DNA from: VRUE01 sp963727465
Lineage (GTDB): Bacteria > Actinomycetota > Thermoleophilia > Solirubrobacterales > 70-9
Reading direction: 5' to 3'
DNA length: 64,000 nucleotides
Assembly (NCBI GenBank): GCA_963727465.1
Contig: CAVSGL010000003.1
Span: forward strand, 124,001 to 188,000
This document shows positions 35,047-42,584 of the stretch, piece by piece. Both the position numbers and the translations under genes were made by a program. Position 1 is the stretch's first letter; every line of letters begins with the position of its first letter. Below the pieces are notes generated by a model that worked only from the letters and a program-made list of their open reading frames with translations, ran no database searches and was not told where the DNA came from.

Positions 35047-35138
35047 GCGGAGGGCGGGGGACTCGAACCCCATCCGAGAGCAAGCTCGAACTCATGGTTG
35101 TCAATCATTTGCCGGCACCTACCGGCGTCACCCTCCGC
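35047..35138 (-). ncRNA. tRNA-like element (class II-like cloverleaf, anticodon unclear)
   Basis: Ninety-two bases that can form an 8-bp acceptor-like stem (GCGGAGGG/CCCTCCGC), a D-like hairpin (GCCGG/CCGGC), a long variable-arm-like hairpin (TTCGAG/CTCGGA) and a T-arm with GGGGTTCGAGTCCCC. The anticodon loop would read TTGACAA, but its stem pairs at only three of five positions. No CCA is encoded. It could be a decayed serine-type tRNA, an unusual long-armed tRNA, or part of a structured RNA that ends at the terminator 34850-34870. No other RNA or protein gene was recognised between 34832 and 35277. Confidence 0.4.
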
Positions 35139-35277
35139 TGCCCCGAACGTAGCCGAGAAATCCGCTATTTCAAGCCATGTTTCACAAATTTTTCAGACAG
35201 TTGACTGAGCCGTGACAGAGCTGTTACGAAGCCGTGACAAACCGGCCGCCGGGGGCATCCGCAAGAATCCCGCTCCC

Positions 35278-36279
35278 GTGATTCGCCACGTCGCCTGCGC
35301 TCTCGTCCTCGCTGCCCTTTTGGCGCTGCCGAGCGCCGCCCTGGCCGCGCCGGCAAAGCAGCCGGGCGGCACCGGCGGAGCCGCAGGCAAGGCGCCGCAG
35401 TCGCAGGGTCCGCTCGATGCCGTGGTGAAGATCGTCCGCATCGGGCACCTCAGCGGCGGCCGCGCGCAGATCTACAGCACGGTGCCGGCGATCGGCACGG
35501 TGAAGCCGTTCGTCGCCGGCCAGAGGGTCGACGTCAGCTTCTACCTCAACGGGCGCCGGATCCAGCACCAGAAGGTGAAGCTGCGCAAGGGCAAGGGCGG
35601 CGCCGGGGTCTTCCGGGCGAAGGTCCGCGTTCGCGAGGCGGGCAGGTACGCGGTCAGCGCCAAGCACGTCGCGACTGCCGCCCTGGGCGGCGACCGCACG
35701 GTGCGCAAGAGCTGGAAGGTCAGCTTCCCCGCCCTGCACAGCGGCCAGTGCGGCGACGTCGTCGTCGGCTTCAAGAAGGCGATGCGCAAGCTCGGCTACG
35801 TCGTCAACAGCGGCCGCTGCTTCGGCGGCAAGACCGGCCGCGGCGTGCTCGCCTACCGCAAAGTCAACGGCATGAGCCGTAGCGAGCGCGCCGGCGCCGG
35901 CCTGGTCAAGCGCGTCTTCGCCGGCCGCGGCGCCTACAGGGTGCGCCACCCCGGCGCCGGCGAACACCTCGAGGCGCCGCTCGACAAGCAGGTCCTCGTC
36001 TTCGCCAAGGGCGGCAGGCCGTTCGCGGTCTACCCGGTGTCCTCCGGCAAGTCCTCGACCCCCACGGTCACCGGCCACTTCCACTTCATCCGCACCGAAC
36101 CCGGCTACAACTCGCACGGCATGTACTACTCGTTCTACTTCTACGGCGGCTACGCCGTGCACGGCTACGAATCGGTGCCCGACTACCCCGCCAGCCACGG
36201 CTGCATCCGCACCTTCATCGCCGACCAGCCCGAGATCTACGAGCGGATCAACTTCGGCGAGAGCATCTTCGTCTTCTGA
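35278..36279 (+). CDS. Secreted L,D-transpeptidase (YkuD domain)
   Basis: A 333-residue secreted enzyme that would form or modify 3-3 peptidoglycan crosslinks. The start is placed at GTG 35278, which opens directly into a signal peptide (VACALVLAALLALPSAALA); the frame is open to 35212 but the extra 22 residues are unlike a signal sequence. An N-terminal Ig-like beta domain (about 45-150) is followed by a peptidoglycan-binding-like helical part and the YkuD domain. Catalytic motif: HGYESVPDYPASHGCIR with Ser306, His307, Gly308, Cys309. All key residues are present. Confidence 0.9.
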   Translation: MIRHVACALVLAALLALPSAALAAPAKQPGGTGGAAGKAPQSQGPLDAVVKIVRIGHLSGGRAQIYSTVPAIGTVKPFVAGQRVDVSFYLNGRRIQHQKVKLRKGKGGAGVFRAKVRVREAGRYAVSAKHVATAALGGDRTVRKSWKVSFPALHSGQCGDVVVGFKKAMRKLGYVVNSGRCFGGKTGRGVLAYRKVNGMSRSERAGAGLVKRVFAGRGAYRVRHPGAGEHLEAPLDKQVLVFAKGGRPFAVYPVSSGKSSTPTVTGHFHFIRTEPGYNSHGMYYSFYFYGGYAVHGYESVPDYPASHGCIRTFIADQPEIYERINFGESIFVF

Positions 36280-36290
36280 GTCGAAAGGTC

Positions 36291-36344
36291 TCGCTTAGGA
36301 CGCTGAGAGCTTAGTAAGCGATATGGCAGTTTCCTTTAGTAAGC
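36291..36344 (+). promoter_or_regulatory. Candidate operator upstream of fic
   Basis: An inverted pair TCGCTTA (36291-36297) and TAAGCGA (36315-36321), a perfect palindrome GCTTAGTAAGC (36309-36319), and a second TTAGTAAGC at 36336-36344, 25 bases after the first. The downstream Fic protein carries a winged-helix-like C-terminus, so autoregulation at these sites is plausible. Confidence 0.45.
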
Positions 36345-36394
36345 TCATCGCCAAATGAGCGATCGCTTCGAAAGCCGCCAGGCGGAGGGGTGCG

Positions 36395-37555
36395 GTGTCT
36401 GAGCGCGCTGGAAGCTTCCGGGAGGTTCGAGATGGGCCGGCGAGCTACCTCGCCTTCCATCCCGCGCTGTTGCCACCCGATCCTCCGCTGGCGCTCGACG
36501 TGGAGCTGCACCGGTTGCTCGACCGGGCCAATCAGGCCCTCGGGCGGCTCGACGGAATCACGCTCCTCCTGCCGGACCCGAGCCAGTTCCTCTACACCTT
36601 CATCCGCAAAGAGGCGGTGCTCTCATCGCAGATCGAGGGGACGGTCTCGTCTCTCTCCGACCTGCTGCTCTTCGAGAACGAGGCGGCTCCAGGCGTGCCG
36701 ATCGAAGATCTCGAGGAGACGTCCAACTACATCGCCGCGATGGACCACGGCGTTCAATCGATCGCCTCTGGCCGGCTGCCGCTCTGCAACCGACTGCTGC
36801 GCGAGGTCCATGCACTGCTGCTTCGGTCTGGGCGCGGAGCCGACAAGACCCCCGGTGAGTTCCGCCGCTCGCAGAACTGGCTTGGAGGGACGCGGCCCGG
36901 AAACGCCCGCTATGTCCCGCCTCCATGGGAGGAGGTCGAACCCGCGATGTCCGGCCTGGAGCGTTTCCTGCACGACGAACCCGAGCCCTCGCCGGTGCTG
37001 ATCAAGGCGGCACTGGCCCACGTCCAGTTCGAGACCGTCCATCCGTTCCTCGACGGCAACGGTCGTGTCGGTCGGCTGTTGATCACGTTGCTGCTGGTGG
37101 ACCAGGGCGTGCTCACGAGGCCGCTGCTGTACCTGAGCCTCCACCTGAAGCGCAACCGCGACGCCTACTACGAATACCTACAGCGTGTCCGCACCGAGGG
37201 CGCCTGGGAGGAGTGGCTGCGCTTCTTCCTAGAGGGCGTCGTCGACGTCGCCGAATCGACCGCGACGACGACTCGCGGGATAGTCGAGATGATCGAGCGT
37301 GACCGGAGCCGCATCCATCAGCTCGGCCGCGGTGCGGCAACCGCGCTCCGGGTGCATGAACTGGCTGTCAGGCGGGTGGTCGTGAAACCCCCCCGGGCTG
37401 CCGACTCGCTTGGCCTCTCCGAGCCGCCGGTCTACGCAGCGATCTCGAGACTCGAAGACGCCGGGATCCTGCGCGAGGTCACCGGCCGAGCGCGTGGCAA
37501 GACCTACGTCTACGGCGAGTACATGGACATCCTCAACGAGGGAACCGAGGTTTGA
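36395..37555 (+). CDS. Fic-family protein (AMPylase) with N-terminal inhibitory motif and C-terminal winged helix
   Basis: A 386-residue Fic protein. The catalytic motif HPFLDGNGRVGR is complete at residues 216-227, so nucleotidyl transfer to protein hydroxyls is expected. The N-terminal part has the autoinhibitory motif SSQIEG (77-82), whose Glu normally blocks ATP binding: a class II Fic. The last 60 residues (LGLSEPPVYAAISRLEDAGILREVTG) look like a winged helix. The start GTG 36395 has a GGAGGGG ribosome site. A free-standing Fic of this type is usually a regulator of host enzymes or a relic of a Fic toxin system; the target is unknown. Confidence 0.92.
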   Translation: MSERAGSFREVRDGPASYLAFHPALLPPDPPLALDVELHRLLDRANQALGRLDGITLLLPDPSQFLYTFIRKEAVLSSQIEGTVSSLSDLLLFENEAAPGVPIEDLEETSNYIAAMDHGVQSIASGRLPLCNRLLREVHALLLRSGRGADKTPGEFRRSQNWLGGTRPGNARYVPPPWEEVEPAMSGLERFLHDEPEPSPVLIKAALAHVQFETVHPFLDGNGRVGRLLITLLLVDQGVLTRPLLYLSLHLKRNRDAYYEYLQRVRTEGAWEEWLRFFLEGVVDVAESTATTTRGIVEMIERDRSRIHQLGRGAATALRVHELAVRRVVVKPPRAADSLGLSEPPVYAAISRLEDAGILREVTGRARGKTYVYGEYMDILNEGTEV

Positions 37556-37578
37556 GCACCGGCCATAGGATGCGCGCG

Positions 37579-38145
37579 ATGCCGGACCTTGACGCCGCCA
37601 AACGCACGCTTCTCGCCGAGCTGCGCGAGCACTCGCTGGTGGTCGGCGAGGTGACGCTCTCCAGCGGGGCGACGGCGCAGTACTACGTCGACGCGCGGCG
37701 AGCGCTGCTGCGCCCGGCCGGGTTCCGCGCCGCGGGCGAGCTGGTCGCGGCGGCCGCGGTCGAGGCCGAGGCGGACGCGGTCGGCGGTCCCGCGACCGCG
37801 GCGATCCCGCCGAGCTGCGCCGCCCTCGCCGTGCCCGCCGGCGAGCACCTCGTCGGCTTCTTCGTCCGCGGCGAGCGCAAGCAGCACGGGCTCCAGCGCT
37901 GGGTCGAGGGCCCGGTCGCCGAGGGTGACAGGGTGCTCGTCGTCGAGGACACCGTCACCACCGGCGGCTCGACCGTGAAGGCGATCGAACGGATCCGCGA
38001 GCAGGGCCTCGAGCCCGTCGCCGTGGTCGCCGTCGTCGATCGCCTCGCGGGCGGCGGCGAGGCGATCGAAACCGCGGCCGCCGCCCCCTACCGGGCGCTC
38101 GTCACGATCGACGAGATCTACCCGGACCGCCCCGACCGGGGCTGA
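37579..38145 (+). CDS. pyrE: Orotate phosphoribosyltransferase
   Basis: Transfers the ribose-phosphate of PRPP to orotate in pyrimidine synthesis. The 188-residue protein has the catalytic loop VRGERKQHG (97-104) and the PRPP-binding motif VLVVEDTVTTGGS (119-131). The start ATG 37579 is preferred because TAGGA lies just upstream; in-frame TTG 37552 overlaps the fic stop and ATG 37570 has no site. It is a stand-alone pyr gene; no other pyrimidine genes are nearby. Confidence 0.92.
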   Translation: MPDLDAAKRTLLAELREHSLVVGEVTLSSGATAQYYVDARRALLRPAGFRAAGELVAAAAVEAEADAVGGPATAAIPPSCAALAVPAGEHLVGFFVRGERKQHGLQRWVEGPVAEGDRVLVVEDTVTTGGSTVKAIERIREQGLEPVAVVAVVDRLAGGGEAIETAAAAPYRALVTIDEIYPDRPDRG

Positions 38146-38281
38146 GGCCCGGGCCCGCCGCCGCGTTCGAATAAACGCCGTATACCCCTGACGTTCCCGC
38201 TGAAAGCCGCATCGCAGAGCGGGATCCCGCTCTGCCGTAGCACCGCCTGAAACAGCGCGCTTTCTCTCAGAAACATTGTCC

Positions 38282-38310
38282 TTGACAATAAAAAGGTCAC
38301 TGTTTACAGT
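38282..38310 (+). promoter_or_regulatory. Sigma-70-like promoter for the first large secreted protein
   Basis: A consensus TTGACA (38282-38287), exactly 17 bases of spacer and TACAGT (38305-38310), in an A/T-rich island unusual for this genome. Another promoter with the same -35 and spacing precedes the similar leader at 58.7 kb. Confidence 0.65.
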
Positions 38311-38330
38311 TTTCCCGCTCGTTCTTTGAG

Positions 38331-38400
38331 ACGGGCAGGGACGCACCACAGGGAAACCAGAGCCCGGGAGGGCCGCGCAGGGATGCGGCCGGCAGAGGGG
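38331..38400 (+). promoter_or_regulatory. Conserved structured-looking 5' leader, copy 1
   Basis: The transcript leader begins with ACGGGCAG, contains CACCACAG, and forms a hairpin GGCCGC/GCGGCC (38371-38376 with 38385-38390) around a CAGGGA loop, followed by CAGAGG. The same elements in the same order occur at 58719-58785. This is a candidate cis-regulatory RNA of unknown ligand. The rest of the 38146-38424 gap holds only the promoter. Confidence 0.5.
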
Positions 38401-38424
38401 CTCGAGGGACAAGGAGACAGCTAC

Positions 38425-41400
38425 GTGAGTACGCACGCGAAGGCAACCCCTACGGGACCCGACCAGCGCCAGGCGGGCAGCCTCGGCCGTATCTTCCGTG
38501 GAGTCCTCGCCGGCCGTGCGGCAGCGCCTGGCACCAAAGGGAGTGGTGCGCCTTCAGGTCGCCTCGGGACCCTCGCCCTGGCGCTCGCTGCCGTGGTCGC
38601 TCTGCTCGCCCTCTGCGCCGCGAGCGCCTCGGCGACCGTCACCCACGAAGAGGAAGGATTCTCGCCGATCGACGGCAGCGCTACCGGCGTGTCGCTCAAC
38701 GAACTCTGGTCCATAAGCATCGACGAAGAAACCGGCAACGTCTTCGTCCCCAATCCAGGTCCCGGCGGCGGCCCGGGCGAATACATTGGCACCGAACTCG
38801 CCATCCTCGGCGGCGAAGGAGGGCTGCCCGAAGAAGTCGCCTCCCCCTACGCGATCGGCGGCTTGGAATTCTCCGGCAACACGACCTACGCTGTGGCCTA
38901 CGACAACGTGGAAGCCAGCCCCAAGCACGGGACGCTCTACGTCTACGACAAGACTTCCGAGGCTGACGAGCGCCTCAAGGAGTACATGCTGGACGCAGGC
39001 ACCGAAACCTTCGTCCTGCAGACGGGCGCCGGCAACGAACCCGAACTTCCGGGAGTCGACGAAGGGCCTAGCGCGGGGATTGACAAAGACGGCAACCTAT
39101 GGGTTGGATCAGCCTTTGCCAAAGCAATCTACAAAGTCGACACCTCAGGAACTGTTGCCAAATACGATGTCGGCTCCATAAAATTCATAAATCAAGTAGC
39201 CGTAGACAGCGCCGGGAATGTATACCCCGCGTCGAACACCGGCATCTACAAGTGTGTCCCCAACGGCTCGGATGAACTGACCGCCGAAGGCTGCACGCAC
39301 TTCGGCCCCGAAACCTACGCCCTCGGCGTCGCGGTCGACCGCGAACACAACCACGTCTATGCCGCCTATTACCAGCCCGAACGGCGCATCGTCGAGTACG
39401 ACATCGCGAGCGGCGGAATCATCAGCGAATTCGGAGCGGGGCAAGTCAACGGCAGTGTCGCGGTCGACGAATCCACGGGGCGCATCTACGCGGCCGACGG
39501 GGCAAGAGAAGGCGGCGGCGTGGTCCGCGTCTACGGCGCCGCCGTGGTCGTCCCCACGGTCAAGGCTACCGCGGCCACCGAAGTCGCCGGCACCAAAGCG
39601 ACCCTGAACGGCTCGGTCAACGCCGAAGGCACGCCGGTCGAAGAATGCTTCATCGAATGGGGCGCGACCACCGCCTACGGCCACAAAGAAGCCTGCGAAG
39701 GCGAAGTCCCCCCCGACGCCTCCCCGCACCCGGTGAGCCTCAAGGTCAGCGGCCTCACCCCCAACGGCGCCACCTACCACTACCGGGTCGTGGCGGTGAA
39801 CGAATTCGGCACCGCTCAAAGCGACGACAAGACCATGACCACCGCGGGCACCGTCATCACCGAGCCCGCGACCGGCGTCGGCACGACCGCGGCCACCCTC
39901 AATGGCTCCGTCGGCCCGGAAGGCTCCGAAGTCCTCGACTGCCAGCTCGAATACAAGCGCTCCACCGACTTCGAACTCACCGAAGTCCCCTGCGATCCGA
40001 ACGCTTCGGAAATCGAAGCGGACTTCACGACCCACCAGGTCAGCGCCCAGCTCTCCGAACTACAGCCCAACGCGACCTACGTCTTCCGCCTCAAGGCGAC
40101 CGTGCAGGAAGGGAGCGAAGAAGTCACCCGCTACGGGGACACGCTCAGCTTCACCACCACCGGCCCGCCCCAGATCGCCGAAGTCCGCGCCGTCGACGCC
40201 ACGCAGGACTCGGTCACCCTGGAAGCCAAGATCGACCCCTCGGGCTTCGGCACCTCCTACCGCTTCGAGTGGGGCCCGACCGACTCCTACGGCACCAGGG
40301 TCCCGGCGAGCTTCGAACCGTTCATCGGCTCCGGAAACGAGCCGGTCCGAGTCACCGCGGAGCTCAGCGGCCTCTCGGCGGCTTCCGTCTACCACTACCG
40401 AGTCGTCGCCTCCAGCACGCTCGGGGGCACGACCACGGTCGCGAGCGCCGACCAGACGCTCGAAACGCTCAACTCCTGCAACCTGCCCGATGGGCGCTGC
40501 CTGGAGATGGTTTCGCCGAAGGATCTGGGGCCGGTCGCCGCCCCGGGGCGCTTCCTGGCAAGTCGCGAACTGCACAGGCAGGCAAGCGATGTCCCGGGCG
40601 CTGTCGGCTACACGATCGAAGCAGGCCTACCTGACGCCACCCGCAGCGCCGAAGTCCTCTACAAGAGCGTACGCGGTCCCGATGGCTGGACCTCGAAGCA
40701 GATGAGCCCAGGACTGGAGACCGAAAATCGGATCAACCGCAACAATGCCATTCCGAGCGAAAACCTCGCTCTATCCGACGACCTGGACTGCGGCCTGCTG
40801 GTCAGCAACCAACTCCTCACTGACGATCCCGTCGCGAAGACCATGGTCGAACTCGGTGGCCGCAACCTCTATGTGCGAAATCCGGACGGCACGTACGACT
40901 TGGTGAGCGAATACCCGCCGACGAACCCGGAAGTGTTTGCGGGATACAACAACTACATCGCCTACGGCCTCTCGGCGGACTGCAAGCGCGTTCTGTTCAC
41001 CAGTCACTTGCGCTTCCCCGGCTTGGGTGACTCCGACCTCTACGAATGGACCGAGGCCGGCGGCCTCAAGAACGCTGCCTACGTTCCCAGCGGGGGCGGC
41101 GAAGAAGCGCTCGCCCCGACGGCCGGCGCCGGCAGCATGAACTCGGTGTCCGATGACGGCTCCCGGGCCTTCTTTCAGGCCAAACGCCTCAGCGGCAAAG
41201 TCGGCGGCGAAGTTGGAAAGGTCGGGGTCTTCGTCCGCGAGAACGGCGAAAGCCGCGACGTCTCGGCCAGCGAGACCGGCACGCCGAACACCGGCGCGAG
41301 CTACGTCGGCGCGACGCCAGACGGCTCTCGCGTCTACTTCACCGCCAACGCCGGTTTGACCGCCGAAACGAGCGCCTCGGGCACCGACCTCTACGAATAT

Positions 41401-42555
41401 GACCTGGAAGCCGAAGAGCTGCGTGACCTCTCCGTCTTCCCGGCCGGTGACGCGGACGCGGCCGGGCTGGTCGGCGTGGCCGATGACGGATCGCATGTCT
41501 ACTTCGTAACCAGGACGCAGCTGCTGCCGGGCCGTGGGCCGACGACCGCGGAGAATCAAGCTTCAGGCACGTTCTCCGTATATGACTCCTCGGGTGCTTC
41601 GCTTCGCTTCGTGGGCGTGGTGGACGGACTGCTGTACAACACCACTGCCGAATTCGCGAACCGAACGGCGCGAGTCAGCCCGGATGGCCGGTATCTGCTG
41701 TTCGAATCGGCAGTGGATTTCGCCGGCTATGACAGCGACGGCAGGCGCGAGGCCTACCTCTATGACTCACGGGACACGAGCACACCTATCAAGTGCGTGT
41801 CGTGTCGCCAGGACGGCCAGGCGCCGGGGCATCCAGATTTGGAAACCGTGCTTGCACGGAGCGGCCCCAGCGAAAGACTTGCCGTCCCTCAGTCGCTGGT
41901 GATACGCGACGGCGAGCCGCTCGTGTTCTTCGTGTCGATCGAGGCGCTGGCGCACGGTGCCGTTCAGAACGAATGGAATCTCTACGAGTGGTCGCACGAC
42001 CAGGTGTTCCACATCGCGACCGAACCGGGTACCGGCGACGAAGGGGAAGCACCAGGGCATGAAGTGTCATTCGTCGGCGCCAGCGCCGACGGCACCGACC
42101 TGTACTTCTTCGATGCGAAGGCGCTCAACTGGGAAAATCCCGACGAACGGTATGCGACCTGGGACGCCCGGGTCGGCGGCGGCTTCCCCGAACCGCCATC
42201 CCCCGAACCGTGCGACCCGACCAGCGAAGGCGCCTGCCAGGGCCAGGGCTCGGGCAATCCCTCCAACCCCTCGGCGGCGAGCAGGAACTTCCAGGGTCAG
42301 GGCAACGTCAAGGAAACGGGCAATGGAGCCAGCCGCTGCACGAGTGCGGCCCGCCAGGCCCAGCGCCTCAGCGCCAGGGCCAAGAAGCTGCGCCGCAACG
42401 CGCGCAGGGTGAACCGCAACGGCCACCGCGCCCGCGCGATGAAGCTAAACCGCAAGGCGCGCAACCTGGCAAAGCGTGCCAGGAGCCACAGCAACCAGGC
42501 CAAGCGCTGCCGCAAGCGGCTGCGAGCCGGCAACGACGGGAGGGCAGGCAAGTGA
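38425..42555 (+). CDS. Large secreted beta-propeller/fibronectin-like protein
   Basis: A 1376-residue secreted protein. GTG 38425 is chosen because AAGGAGA lies 8 bases upstream; the longer open frame to 38326 overlaps the leader. A long N-terminal region precedes a membrane or signal segment (about residues 47-72). Residues about 80-370 resemble NHL-type propeller blades (IDEETGNVFVPNPG, VAVDRE). Three fibronectin/Ig-like domains with a TYHYRVVA-type ending follow (about 375-690), then a WD40-like C-terminal propeller (DGSRVYF, DGSHVYF, DGRYLLF). The last 90 residues are Arg/Lys-rich with two Cys and probably bind wall polymers. It precedes another very large secreted protein by 29 bases. 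Confidence 0.8.
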   Translation: MSTHAKATPTGPDQRQAGSLGRIFRGVLAGRAAAPGTKGSGAPSGRLGTLALALAAVVALLALCAASASATVTHEEEGFSPIDGSATGVSLNELWSISIDEETGNVFVPNPGPGGGPGEYIGTELAILGGEGGLPEEVASPYAIGGLEFSGNTTYAVAYDNVEASPKHGTLYVYDKTSEADERLKEYMLDAGTETFVLQTGAGNEPELPGVDEGPSAGIDKDGNLWVGSAFAKAIYKVDTSGTVAKYDVGSIKFINQVAVDSAGNVYPASNTGIYKCVPNGSDELTAEGCTHFGPETYALGVAVDREHNHVYAAYYQPERRIVEYDIASGGIISEFGAGQVNGSVAVDESTGRIYAADGAREGGGVVRVYGAAVVVPTVKATAATEVAGTKATLNGSVNAEGTPVEECFIEWGATTAYGHKEACEGEVPPDASPHPVSLKVSGLTPNGATYHYRVVAVNEFGTAQSDDKTMTTAGTVITEPATGVGTTAATLNGSVGPEGSEVLDCQLEYKRSTDFELTEVPCDPNASEIEADFTTHQVSAQLSELQPNATYVFRLKATVQEGSEEVTRYGDTLSFTTTGPPQIAEVRAVDATQDSVTLEAKIDPSGFGTSYRFEWGPTDSYGTRVPASFEPFIGSGNEPVRVTAELSGLSAASVYHYRVVASSTLGGTTTVASADQTLETLNSCNLPDGRCLEMVSPKDLGPVAAPGRFLASRELHRQASDVPGAVGYTIEAGLPDATRSAEVLYKSVRGPDGWTSKQMSPGLETENRINRNNAIPSENLALSDDLDCGLLVSNQLLTDDPVAKTMVELGGRNLYVRNPDGTYDLVSEYPPTNPEVFAGYNNYIAYGLSADCKRVLFTSHLRFPGLGDSDLYEWTEAGGLKNAAYVPSGGGEEALAPTAGAGSMNSVSDDGSRAFFQAKRLSGKVGGEVGKVGVFVRENGESRDVSASETGTPNTGASYVGATPDGSRVYFTANAGLTAETSASGTDLYEYDLEAEELRDLSVFPAGDADAAGLVGVADDGSHVYFVTRTQLLPGRGPTTAENQASGTFSVYDSSGASLRFVGVVDGLLYNTTAEFANRTARVSPDGRYLLFESAVDFAGYDSDGRREAYLYDSRDTSTPIKCVSCRQDGQAPGHPDLETVLARSGPSERLAVPQSLVIRDGEPLVFFVSIEALAHGAVQNEWNLYEWSHDQVFHIATEPGTGDEGEAPGHEVSFVGASADGTDLYFFDAKALNWENPDERYATWDARVGGGFPEPPSPEPCDPTSEGACQGQGSGNPSNPSAASRNFQGQGNVKETGNGASRCTSAARQAQRLSARAKKLRRNARRVNRNGHRARAMKLNRKARNLAKRARSHSNQAKRCRKRLRAGNDGRAGK

Positions 42556-42584
42556 GGACCGCGACCGAGACGAAAGGCAAAGCC

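Noticed and set aside
35047..35138. Selenocysteine tRNA (selC)
   Set aside because: The 8-bp acceptor and long variable arm fit, but no TCA anticodon can be placed in a loop.
34844..35138. tmRNA, SRP RNA or RNase P RNA
   Set aside because: None of the conserved core sequences of these RNAs was found on either strand, and the length does not suit tmRNA or RNase P RNA.
38331..38400. c-di-GMP-I riboswitch
   Set aside because: Some short stretches are similar, but the characteristic GGGACGCAAAGCC core and tetraloop receptor are missing.
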